From the NCBI RefSeq assembly GCF_006912135.1, contig NZ_VIRS01000006.1, positions 124,001-188,000 of the forward strand: DNA of 64,000 nucleotides, given 5' to 3'. Under the pieces are notes generated by a model, which made no database searches, was not told the DNA's origin, and saw only the letters and a list, made by a program, of their open reading frames with translations. Made by a program: the position numbers and the translations under genes. The stretch's first letter is position 1, and every line of letters starts with the position of its first letter. Of the stretch, positions 45,435 to 53,148 are shown piece after piece. This DNA is from Cryptosporangium phraense. Lineage in GTDB: Bacteria; Actinomycetota; Actinomycetes; Mycobacteriales; Cryptosporangiaceae.

Positions 45435-46642
45435 ACCGGTACGCCGAGGTGTGGCGACTGCCCGGAGCCAAGTCGCTGTTGATCGGGAGCATCCTCGGCC
45501 GGTTGCCGGTCGGGATGGCTCCGCTGTTGCTCGTCCTGCTGGTCGAGGGCGCGACTGGGTCCTACGCGGCGGCCGGCGTCGCCAGCGCCGTCTACGCGGT
45601 CGCGAACGCGATCGTCGGGCCGGTGCTCGGCCGGATCGCCGACCGGTTCCGACCGGCGCCGGTCCTCGTCGGCACCGCGGTGGCCTGGCCGCTGGCGACG
45701 GTCGCGGTTCTGGTGGCGGTGGCCGCCGGGGCGGCCGCGCCGGTGCTGTGGGCGGTGTCGGCGCTGCTCGGCGCCTGTCTGCCGCCGCTGACCGCGACGG
45801 TGCGAAGCGTGTGGGCCGAGATCACGGCCGGCACGCCCCTGCGCGAGCCGGCGCTGGCGCTGGAGACGACCGCGTTCGAGTTGGTGTTCGTGCTCGGGCC
45901 GATGGTCGTGGGGGCGCTGGCGGTGTTCACCGCTCCGGCGGTGTCGCTGGTCGTGGCCGCGGTGCTGGCCCTCGGTGGCACGCTGGCCGTCGCTGCGGGC
46001 CGGGCGACCCGCGGCTGGCGGCCGGAGACCGGCCGTCCGGTGGCCCGGGGCCTCGGCCCCGCGGTCGCGCTGGGGATGCCGCTGCTGCTCGCGGTCTCGT
46101 CCGGCCTCGCGTTCGCGTTCGGCATCGTCGGGGTCGCGATCCCGGCGTTCGCCGCGGAACGCACCGGTGGGGACGCCGACGGGCTGGCCGGCCTGTTGCT
46201 GGGCCTGTGGGGTGTCGGCAGCGTGACCGGTGGACTCTGGTACGGCACCCGGCAGTTCCGGCGATCCCTGCCGACGCAGTGGGCGCTGGCCCTCGGCGCG
46301 GTCGCGGCCGGGCTGGCGACGCTGGCGCTGGTGCCCTCGGCCGGTCTGATGGCGGTCGCGCTGCTGGTGGGCGGGCTGTGCCTGGCCCCGGCGCTGACCG
46401 TGGAGAACGCGCTGGTCTCCCGCATCGCGCCGGCCGGGATGGTGAACGAGGCCTACACCTGGGTCGCGACCGTCGTGTTCGCGGCGTCGGCGGCCGGAGC
46501 GGCGGTGGCCGGCGTGCTGGTCGAGCAGGAGTCCGGCGTCGCACTGGCGTTCACGCTGGCCGCGCTCACCACGGCCGCCGGTGCGGTCGCCGCCGCGATC
46601 CCGCGCAGCGCGCTGCGGAGGGTCAGCACCCGGACGGCATAG
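45431..46642 (+). CDS. MFS transporter (second of a paralogous pair)
   Basis: 403 residues from the GTG at 45431. It begins NRYAEVWRLPGAKSLLIGSILGRLPVGMAPLLLVLL and shares the motif GRIADRF and the late ALVSRIAPAGMVNEAYTWVATVVF with the preceding protein. The two evidently arose by tandem duplication. They could act independently or as a heterodimer; neither is shown. Substrate unknown. Confidence 0.86.
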   Translation: MNRYAEVWRLPGAKSLLIGSILGRLPVGMAPLLLVLLVEGATGSYAAAGVASAVYAVANAIVGPVLGRIADRFRPAPVLVGTAVAWPLATVAVLVAVAAGAAAPVLWAVSALLGACLPPLTATVRSVWAEITAGTPLREPALALETTAFELVFVLGPMVVGALAVFTAPAVSLVVAAVLALGGTLAVAAGRATRGWRPETGRPVARGLGPAVALGMPLLLAVSSGLAFAFGIVGVAIPAFAAERTGGDADGLAGLLLGLWGVGSVTGGLWYGTRQFRRSLPTQWALALGAVAAGLATLALVPSAGLMAVALLVGGLCLAPALTVENALVSRIAPAGMVNEAYTWVATVVFAASAAGAAVAGVLVEQESGVALAFTLAALTTAAGAVAAAIPRSALRRVSTRTA

Positions 46643-46697
46643 ACGAGACTCGTTCGGTTACTGCTTGAATGCGGAACGTCGAATGGTGGAGGTGGAT

Positions 46698-47555
46698 GTG
46701 CGAGCCGAGCAGGTCACGGATCCGTGCACGGAGCATGGCGAAGGGCCGGTCTGGGACACCGCGGGCGGTGTGCTCCGCTTCGTCGACATGCTGGCCGGCG
46801 CGGTGCTCACGTTCGACCCGGTGACCGGCGGCGTGACCCGGAGCGCGGTGGCCGACGTCGCCGCCGCGCTGCGTCCGCGCCGTTCGGGAGGCTGGGTGCT
46901 GGCCACCGAGCGGGGTTTCGCGCTGCTCGACCCGGGTGACCTGGAGGCGCCGGACGACGCCGCACCGGTGTGGATCGAGGCGTTCACCGATAAAGGCATC
47001 CGGATGAACGACGGAGGGTGCGACCCGCAGGGCCGCTTCTACTGCGGCACGATGGCCTACTCGCAGGACCCGGGGCTCGGCACGCTCTACCGGCTCGACC
47101 CCGACCAGAGCGTGCACGAGGTCGTCGGCGACCTGACGGTCTCCAACGGCCTCTGCTGGACGCCCGACGGCGAGAGCGCGTATTTCGTCGACTCGCCGAC
47201 CAAGCGGATCGACGTCTGCGCGTTCGATCCGAAGACCGGCGAACTGCAGGACCGGCGGCCGTTCGTGACGATCACCGACGGCCTGCCGGACGGGCTCACG
47301 GTCGACGCCGACGGCGGGGTCTGGGTCGCGCTCTACGGAGCGGGCGCCGTCCACCGCTACGACCGGCACGGGACGCTCGACCTGGTCGTCGAGGTGCCGG
47401 TGAGCCAGCCGACGTCGTGCGCGTTCGTCGACCGGGACCTGTTCATCACGACGACCAGGGAGAACCTGCCCGAGGGGGCGGAACCGGCGGCCGGCGCGCT
47501 GTTCCATCTGCGGCCGGGCGCACGGGGTGTTCCGCCGCTGGCGTTTGCGGGTTAG
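46698..47555 (+). CDS. SMP-30/gluconolactonase family protein
   Basis: 285-residue six-bladed beta-propeller lactonase. Metal and substrate loops visible: HGEGPVWD (metal Glu), IRMNDGGCDPQGRFYCGTM, TVSNGLCWTPDG (metal Asn), YFVDSPTKRIDVC, and DGLTVDADGGVWVALYG (metal Asp). It would hydrolyse a sugar lactone such as gluconolactone in a sugar-acid pathway, cytoplasmic. The GTG at 46698 is preferred because of a GGAGG five bases upstream; the in-frame ATG at 46683 is the alternative. It lies 55 bases after the MFS pair on the same strand. Confidence 0.85.
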   Translation: MRAEQVTDPCTEHGEGPVWDTAGGVLRFVDMLAGAVLTFDPVTGGVTRSAVADVAAALRPRRSGGWVLATERGFALLDPGDLEAPDDAAPVWIEAFTDKGIRMNDGGCDPQGRFYCGTMAYSQDPGLGTLYRLDPDQSVHEVVGDLTVSNGLCWTPDGESAYFVDSPTKRIDVCAFDPKTGELQDRRPFVTITDGLPDGLTVDADGGVWVALYGAGAVHRYDRHGTLDLVVEVPVSQPTSCAFVDRDLFITTTRENLPEGAEPAAGALFHLRPGARGVPPLAFAG

Positions 47556-47714
47556 CGTCGGCGGGGTACCAAAGTTGGCCGGTGTCCCGGCCGGACGGGC
47601 GGTGTGCCCGGAACGGCGGGGCAATCGGCACTGTCGCGCGGGTCAGCGGGCCCACCAGGGTGGAGAACAACCAAGTCGCCGGGGCTCGGTTCTTCCCCTG
47701 AAGGGACACGTCAG

Positions 47715-48719
47715 ATGCTCCCGCAGGTCGTCCGCAGTGAGTTCCTGCCACTGGTGGAGACCCAGCTAGCGTTCCAAGACACGTTGCTGAGCCGGCCCAA
47801 CGTCGTGGGGGTCGGCCTGGGCCACAAGTACAGCCGGGGCATCAACACCGGCGAGCGGGCGATCACGGTGCTCGTGCACCGGAAGGTCGATGCCCGCTAC
47901 CTCGCTCCGAAGGCGATCATTCCCCCGGAGCTCGACGGCGTCCCGACCGACGTGCAGGAGGTCGGGATGATCCGGGCCGGCGGCGGCCCCCAGCCCTGGG
48001 CCGACCGCGGTGCCGCCGCCGCCATGGGCGTCGGCCCGTTCCAGCTCGGCCAGCGCGTCCGCCCGGCGTTCGCCGGCGTCAGCGTCGGCCACTACCGCGG
48101 CAACGCGGGCACGTTCGGGGCCGGCTGCTTCGACGCGTTCCCCAAGCCGGGTGAGCCGGGCCGCTACTACATCCTGAGCACCAACTACGTCCTGGCCGAT
48201 ACGAACGGCGGCATCGCGGGCGATCCGATCCTGCAGCCGGCGCTCGTCGACGGCGGCCGCTACCCGGCCGACGTGATCGGCAAGCTCGTCCGGTACGTGC
48301 CCATCCAGTTCCACGACGGACCGTCCAAGCCGCTCAACTTCGTGGACGCGGCGATCGCCGAGGGCCTGCACGACACCGACCGGCGCGTCTACTGGGCCGG
48401 CGAGGTCAGCGCGCTCAACGCCGCGCCGAACATCAACGACACCGTCCAGAAGTGGGGACGCACCACGAACTTCACGACCGGGCACGTCCTGGCCGTCAAC
48501 GCCACCGTCGACGTGCACTACGACGGTGGCCGCATCGCCCGCTTCGGCCAGCAGATCATCACCACGAACATGTCGGCCGGTGGCGATTCCGGCAGCCTGG
48601 TGACCGACCCCGACGAAGGGGCGGTCGGGCTGCTGTTCGCCGGCTCGGTGCGGGTGAGTGTGCTGAACAACATCGTCGCCGTCCAATCGCTGCTGGGCGT
48701 CCGCGTCACCGAGGGCTAG
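47715..48719 (+). CDS. trypsin-fold protein lacking the catalytic His (putative pseudoprotease)
   Basis: 334 residues without a signal peptide. The N-terminal part (FLPLVETQLAFQDTLLSRPNVVGVGLGHKY ... ITVLVHRKV) is a small alpha/beta module common in this family. The trypsin-like domain has the catalytic Ser in SAGGDSGSLV (S292), Asp in NFVDAAIAE (D211) and the late AVGLLFAGS. The position where relatives read SNNHVLA reads STNYVLA here, so catalytic His appears replaced by Tyr158. The start ATG at 47715 has an AAGGGA site. Next to a kinase fused to a protease, it may be a regulatory or binding protein rather than an enzyme. Confidence 0.78.
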   Translation: MLPQVVRSEFLPLVETQLAFQDTLLSRPNVVGVGLGHKYSRGINTGERAITVLVHRKVDARYLAPKAIIPPELDGVPTDVQEVGMIRAGGGPQPWADRGAAAAMGVGPFQLGQRVRPAFAGVSVGHYRGNAGTFGAGCFDAFPKPGEPGRYYILSTNYVLADTNGGIAGDPILQPALVDGGRYPADVIGKLVRYVPIQFHDGPSKPLNFVDAAIAEGLHDTDRRVYWAGEVSALNAAPNINDTVQKWGRTTNFTTGHVLAVNATVDVHYDGGRIARFGQQIITTNMSAGGDSGSLVTDPDEGAVGLLFAGSVRVSVLNNIVAVQSLLGVRVTEG

Positions 48720-48769
48720 CGCAATCGAGAGAGCTGGGGGGCTTGTGAGGGCTGTCGTCCTCCGGGAGG

Positions 48770-48800
48770 AGCCGGGATCCGAGGGGGATCTCGGCTTTCT
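48770..48800 (+). terminator. hairpin after the trypsin-fold gene
   Basis: Arms AGCCGGGATCC (48770-48780) and GGATCTCGGCT (48786-48796) pair over 11 positions with one G-U-type mismatch and a 5-base loop, followed by TTCTC. It lies about 50 bases after the stop and probably terminates or attenuates that transcript. Confidence 0.55.
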
Positions 48801-48892
48801 CTCGTGCCCGCGGAACGTTCCCCCGTGGCCCGGCGCTGCGGTACAACCAGCGCGACAGCATCCATTTCCCTCCACAGTGCAGAGGATTGACA

Positions 48893-49387
48893 GTGACCAC
48901 TGAGACCTCGACGCCGACGTCCACGGAGACCGTGTTCGTCATCGATGTCAACGACCGGTTCGCGCACCTGTTCACCAGCGTGCCCGACCTGCTCGGCACG
49001 CACGAGAAGGGCCACGTCGAGCCGCCGCGCGGGCTCGACTTCTTCGACCAGGACGGTCGTCGTCTGGCGCCGGTGTTCGACGAGTGCTGGCAGCTGGTCG
49101 GTCTGGTCGAGACCAACGAGGAGCCCGACCCGCAGGCGATCCAGGCCCGGCTGGCCGCGGTGTTCGCGTTCCTGGCCGAGTACACGTCGGGTCACCCGAC
49201 CGAGATCGCCGACGACTACGGGCTGAGCGTCGACGAGGCGCTCGGCGAATTACCGCAGCTCGCCGGCAAGTCCCTGTCCGACAGCATCGCGGCTCTCGGT
49301 GGCGTCACGCACTACCCGGCCGACGCCGGCACCGAGCAGAAGGACCCGGGCAACTGGTTCCACAACCTGATGCACAAGATCAGCTGA
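48893..49387 (+). CDS. hypothetical protein upstream of the kinase-protease fusion
   Basis: 164 residues, acidic and soluble, no signal peptide or membrane segment. The start GTG at 48893 follows AGAGGA at 48881-48886. A Thr/Ser-rich N-terminus precedes VFVIDVNDRFAHLFTSVPDLLG and LDFFDQDGRRLAPVFDECWQ, and the C-terminal half is helical (IQARLAAVFAFLAEYTSG ...). I do not recognise the family. It ends 15 bases before the fusion kinase, so it is probably co-transcribed. It could be a substrate or regulator of the protease domain; this is only inference. Confidence 0.65.
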   Translation: MTTETSTPTSTETVFVIDVNDRFAHLFTSVPDLLGTHEKGHVEPPRGLDFFDQDGRRLAPVFDECWQLVGLVETNEEPDPQAIQARLAAVFAFLAEYTSGHPTEIADDYGLSVDEALGELPQLAGKSLSDSIAALGGVTHYPADAGTEQKDPGNWFHNLMHKIS

Positions 49388-49402
49388 CGAAACGGTAACC
49401 GG

Positions 49403-52402
49403 ATGCGCATTCCCGCCCTGTCCAGGCTTTCTCCCCGCAGCGTCGCGGGGTTGCTCCTCGTCGTCCTGGTCGTCGTCGCCGTGCTGCTCGGGCAGTTCGA
49501 CGGCGGTACCGACTCGAGCGCCGGCCCGGTGGGGATCAGCATCGCGATCGCCATCTCCTGCACGGCGCTGGGGGTGCTCATCCTCGTCGCCGTGCCGCGG
49601 CATCTGGTCGGCCGGCTGCTGCTGGCAGCCGGCGCCAGCGCCGCCGTCGGCACCGTCGCGGTCAGCTGGACGCGCTGGGAGCCCGTCGCCTGGCTGAGCC
49701 AGTGGACGTGGTGGCCGGCGTACGGACTGCTGTTCCTGGCATTGTTGTTCTTCCCCGACGGCCGATCAGCCGGCCGGGGCTCGCGCGTCCTCGCGGTGAC
49801 GCTGATCGCGTTGACTGCGCTCAGCTCGATCGTGCTGGCCGTGGCCGCCCTGGACGCACCCCGGACGCTGCTGAGCGCGGCCGACGTGAAGCTCGATCCG
49901 CAGACCAAACTGCTGGTGCGGATCTTCGCGGCCGGCGTCTTCCTGACCGTGGCCGCCGGCATCGGCGTCCTCGGCACGCTGTGGGCCCGCTGGCGCCGGG
50001 CCGACACCGACACCCGCCAGCAGCTCGCCTGTCTGCTGCCCGCGGTCGTCCTGCTGCTGCTCGGGTGGGGTCTGTCGTTCTTCAACCTCGACGGCGCCTA
50101 CATCCTGGCCGCGGTCGCGGTCCCGCTCGGGATGACCGTCGCGATCATGCGGTACGGGCTCTACAGCCTCGACCGCGTCCTCAACCGGACGCTGGTGTGG
50201 CTGGTCATGACCGCGCTGGTCGTGGTCGGGTTCGTCGCGATCGTCACCGTGCTCCGCGAGGTCGTCATGCGGAACACGTCGGCCGACTCGATCTCGCTGG
50301 TCACCACCGGCGTCATCGCGATCACCTACGCGCCGCTGCACCGGCGGGTGCAGCAGGGCGTCAACCATCTGCTCTACGGCGACCGGCACGACCCGTACAA
50401 GGTCATCACCGAGCTCGGCGACGTGCTGGGGCAGACCGCCGAGCCGAACGCGGTGCTCCCGCTGCTCACCGGCACGATCGCCAACTCGCTGCAGGTCCCG
50501 TACGTGGCGGTGGAGGCCGAGGAGCCGCACGGCGCCCGGCTGCTGGCCTGGTACGGCCGGGTCGGGTCGAACGTCCAGGCGTTCGACATGATCTCCCGCG
50601 GTGAGCACATCGGACGCCTGCTGGTGTCCCCACGAACCGACGGCGGGCACTTCTCGCCGCGCGAGACGCAGCTGCTGACCGACATCGCGCTGCACGCCGG
50701 GGTGGCCGTCGAGGCCGGTCGGCTCACCCGCGACCTACAGGAGTCGCGCGAGCGGCTGGTGCGGGCCCAGGAGGAGGAGCGTCGCCGGCTGCGTCGCGAC
50801 CTGCACGACGGGCTGGGGCCGAGCCTCACCGGGATGTCGATGCAGGTCCGGGCGGCCCGCAAGCTGTCCGGGCCCGGGCGGGTGCGTGACATCCTCGACG
50901 CGCTCGCCGGCGACCTGGCCGCCTGCACCGCGGAGGTGCGTCAGCTGGTCGACGAGCTACGTCCGCCCGCGCTCGACCGGGGGCTGGCCGTCGCGCTGCG
51001 CGACGAGTGCCGCCGGTTCGACAGCAACGCGCTGTCCGTGCAGCTCGATCTGCACGACGATCTCGGTCGGCTCCCGGCCGCGGTCGAGGTCGCGGCCTAC
51101 CGGGTCGTCGCCGAGGCGCTGAACAACGTCGCCCGCCACGCCGACGCGCGCAACTGCGTGGTGAGCGTCCGGCGCGGGCGTGATCTGACGATCGAGATCA
51201 CCGACGACGGCAAGGGCATCGCGGGTCCGGTGCGGGCCGGGGTCGGGCTGGCCTCGATGCGCGACCGGGCCGGCGAGCTCGGTGGCGAGTGCGAGATCCG
51301 GGCCGCGCAGCCCCGGGGCACCACGATCCGCGTGCACTTCCCGGCGGCGTCGCTGGTGCTGATGGAGTCGGCGATCCCGCTCCCGCCGACCGCGGCCGAC
51401 GCCCCGGCGCTGGCCTCGGTGGCGCCCCCGGCCGTCTCGGCCGCGCCGACTGCACCCGTGCGGCTCTGGCCCGGGGGAGTGGTGCCGTACGAGGTCGCCC
51501 CCGACGTCGGCCCGAACGGACGGGTCAGCGAAGCGATCGCCCACCTGGAGAGCAAGACGTCGATCCGGTTCGTCCCGCGGACCGACGAGCACGCCGACCA
51601 CGTCCGGTTCGTGCTGGCCGAAGACTACGCGTCGCAGGTCGGCCGGGTCGGTGGGGAGCAGCACATCGAGGTGCAGGCCGAGGGCGAGATGGGCCGGGTG
51701 CTGCACGAGATCGTGCACACGCTCGGGCGCTGGCACGAGCACTGCCGCACCGACCGCGACCAGTACGTCTCGATCCTGTGGGCGAACATCGCGCCGGAGT
51801 CGCGGCCGAACTTCCTCATCCAGGCCACCGGGCCGGAGGAGGGCCCGTACGACTACGAGTCGATCATGCACTACCCCCGGGTGGCGTTCTCGGTCAACGG
51901 CGAGCGGACCCTGGAGACCCTCCAGCCGGTGCCCGCCGGCCTGCCGGTCGGCCAGCGCCGCCAACTCTCCGACGGCGACTGCCGGGTGATCGAGCGTCTG
52001 TACGCCGACGCGTCGGCCGCCGTGGAGCCGGCTCCGGTCGGCGCGTCGCCTTCGGAAGACGAGGTGTCGGGTGCGTTGCGGCTGCCGTCGAGCGTCCCGG
52101 CCGCGACCGCGGCCGCCGTCCGGATCGCGGTCCGCGACACGACGACCACCGCCAACGCGATGCGTCAGGTCGGCGAGACCGTCCTGACCGACGTTCCGCT
52201 GGTCGCGGGCGGTCAGGTCCCGTTCCGGGTCCCGGTCGACGGCGTCGACCCAACCGCCGTCTACACGCTCGAGGCCCATGTGGACGTGACCGGGGACGGC
52301 GCGGTGGCGGCCGGCGATCTCCTCACCGCCCGGGCCTGCCCGGTGCTGACCAACGGGGCGCCTGTGGAGGCAGTCGCCGTGCCGATGACGAGCGTGGTGT
52401 GA
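49403..52402 (+). CDS. membrane histidine kinase fused to astacin-like metalloprotease and YscW-like domain
   Basis: 999 residues in one uninterrupted frame. Residues of about 10-310 contain roughly ten helices; residues of about 330-440 resemble a GAF-like sensor. HisKA_3 follows: EERRRLRRDLHDGLGPS with phosphorylatable H468. The HATPase has NNVARHA, TDDGKGIAG (D601) and a GTTIRVHF end near 650. After a Pro/Ala linker (about 655-690), a metalloprotease domain of the astacin pattern appears: HEIVHTLGRWHEH (H768, E769, H772, H778) and the Met-turn SIMHYP (M822, Y824). The last 110 residues resemble the YscW/YbaY beta-domain. Nothing in topology suggests export, so the protease should be cytoplasmic, which is odd for astacins. 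A NarL regulator follows. Confidence 0.87.
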   Translation: MRIPALSRLSPRSVAGLLLVVLVVVAVLLGQFDGGTDSSAGPVGISIAIAISCTALGVLILVAVPRHLVGRLLLAAGASAAVGTVAVSWTRWEPVAWLSQWTWWPAYGLLFLALLFFPDGRSAGRGSRVLAVTLIALTALSSIVLAVAALDAPRTLLSAADVKLDPQTKLLVRIFAAGVFLTVAAGIGVLGTLWARWRRADTDTRQQLACLLPAVVLLLLGWGLSFFNLDGAYILAAVAVPLGMTVAIMRYGLYSLDRVLNRTLVWLVMTALVVVGFVAIVTVLREVVMRNTSADSISLVTTGVIAITYAPLHRRVQQGVNHLLYGDRHDPYKVITELGDVLGQTAEPNAVLPLLTGTIANSLQVPYVAVEAEEPHGARLLAWYGRVGSNVQAFDMISRGEHIGRLLVSPRTDGGHFSPRETQLLTDIALHAGVAVEAGRLTRDLQESRERLVRAQEEERRRLRRDLHDGLGPSLTGMSMQVRAARKLSGPGRVRDILDALAGDLAACTAEVRQLVDELRPPALDRGLAVALRDECRRFDSNALSVQLDLHDDLGRLPAAVEVAAYRVVAEALNNVARHADARNCVVSVRRGRDLTIEITDDGKGIAGPVRAGVGLASMRDRAGELGGECEIRAAQPRGTTIRVHFPAASLVLMESAIPLPPTAADAPALASVAPPAVSAAPTAPVRLWPGGVVPYEVAPDVGPNGRVSEAIAHLESKTSIRFVPRTDEHADHVRFVLAEDYASQVGRVGGEQHIEVQAEGEMGRVLHEIVHTLGRWHEHCRTDRDQYVSILWANIAPESRPNFLIQATGPEEGPYDYESIMHYPRVAFSVNGERTLETLQPVPAGLPVGQRRQLSDGDCRVIERLYADASAAVEPAPVGASPSEDEVSGALRLPSSVPAATAAAVRIAVRDTTTTANAMRQVGETVLTDVPLVAGGQVPFRVPVDGVDPTAVYTLEAHVDVTGDGAVAAGDLLTARACPVLTNGAPVEAVAVPMTSVV

Positions 52403-52407
52403 TTCCG

Positions 52408-53091
52408 ATGAGCGCATGGGCGTTCCAGGGCGGAGGCACACCGGTGGAAGAGCCGAAGCGGGTCCTCATCGTCGACGATCACCCGGTCGTGCGGCGGGGC
52501 CTGAAGGTGATGCTCGAGGACGAACCGTGGGTCAGCGAGGTCGCCGAGGCGGCCAGCGTCGAAGAGGCCGTCCGGGAGGCGATCACCTGCCAGTCCGACG
52601 TGATCGCGATGGACGTCGTCCTGCCCGACGGCGACGGCGTGGACGCGACCCGGCGGATCCTCGAGGCCTGCCCGGACGCGGCCGTGCTGATGCTCACGAT
52701 GGCCGACGACGACGACATCGTGGCCAAGGCGCTGAATGCGGGTGCTCGCGGGTTCCTGCTCAAGGACACCGACCCCGACATGGTGATCGACGCGCTGCGC
52801 ACGGTGGCCAGCGGTGGCGTCGTACTCGGGCCCAGAGTCGGCCCGACCGTGCTGACCGCGTTACGCCGGGCCCCGGCCGTCCTGCCGCCGCCGTTCGACC
52901 AGCTGACCACCCGGGAGCTGGAGATCGTCAACCGGCTGGCGATGGGCGACACCAACGCGCAGATCGCCCGCCACCTCAACGTCAGCGAAAAGACGATTCG
53001 TAACCAGATGTCGGCAGTTTTCAACAAGCTCAACGTGAGCGACCGGGTGCAAGCTGCCCTACTTGCGAGGGATGCCGGGATTTTGCGGTAG
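52408..53091 (+). CDS. NarL/FixJ-family response regulator (partner of the fusion kinase)
   Basis: 227 residues from the ATG at 52408; a GTG at 52444 with GGAGG seven bases upstream is a well-supported alternative. The receiver domain has RVLIVDDHPVVRRG, phospho-acceptor D69 in AMDVVLPDGDG, LTMADDD and the Lys of FLLKDTD. The LuxR-type helix-turn-helix reads LTTRELEIVNRLAMGDTNAQIARHLNVSEKTIRNQMSAVFNKL. It starts five bases after the kinase stop, so the two form a two-component system regulating transcription. Targets unknown; the neighbouring genes are candidates. Confidence 0.93.
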   Translation: MSAWAFQGGGTPVEEPKRVLIVDDHPVVRRGLKVMLEDEPWVSEVAEAASVEEAVREAITCQSDVIAMDVVLPDGDGVDATRRILEACPDAAVLMLTMADDDDIVAKALNAGARGFLLKDTDPDMVIDALRTVASGGVVLGPRVGPTVLTALRRAPAVLPPPFDQLTTRELEIVNRLAMGDTNAQIARHLNVSEKTIRNQMSAVFNKLNVSDRVQAALLARDAGILR

Positions 53092-53148
53092 CCGCCGGGC
53101 GTTTCTGCCTGGTGGAAAGGGAAACCCCAGGAGTCCGCAGCACGAAGG

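Noticed and set aside
51350-51500. Kinase-protease fusion as a missed stop or frameshift artefact
   Set aside because: The frame is open throughout, GC3 bias continues across the linker and both flanking domains are complete in the same frame; still worth read-level checking.
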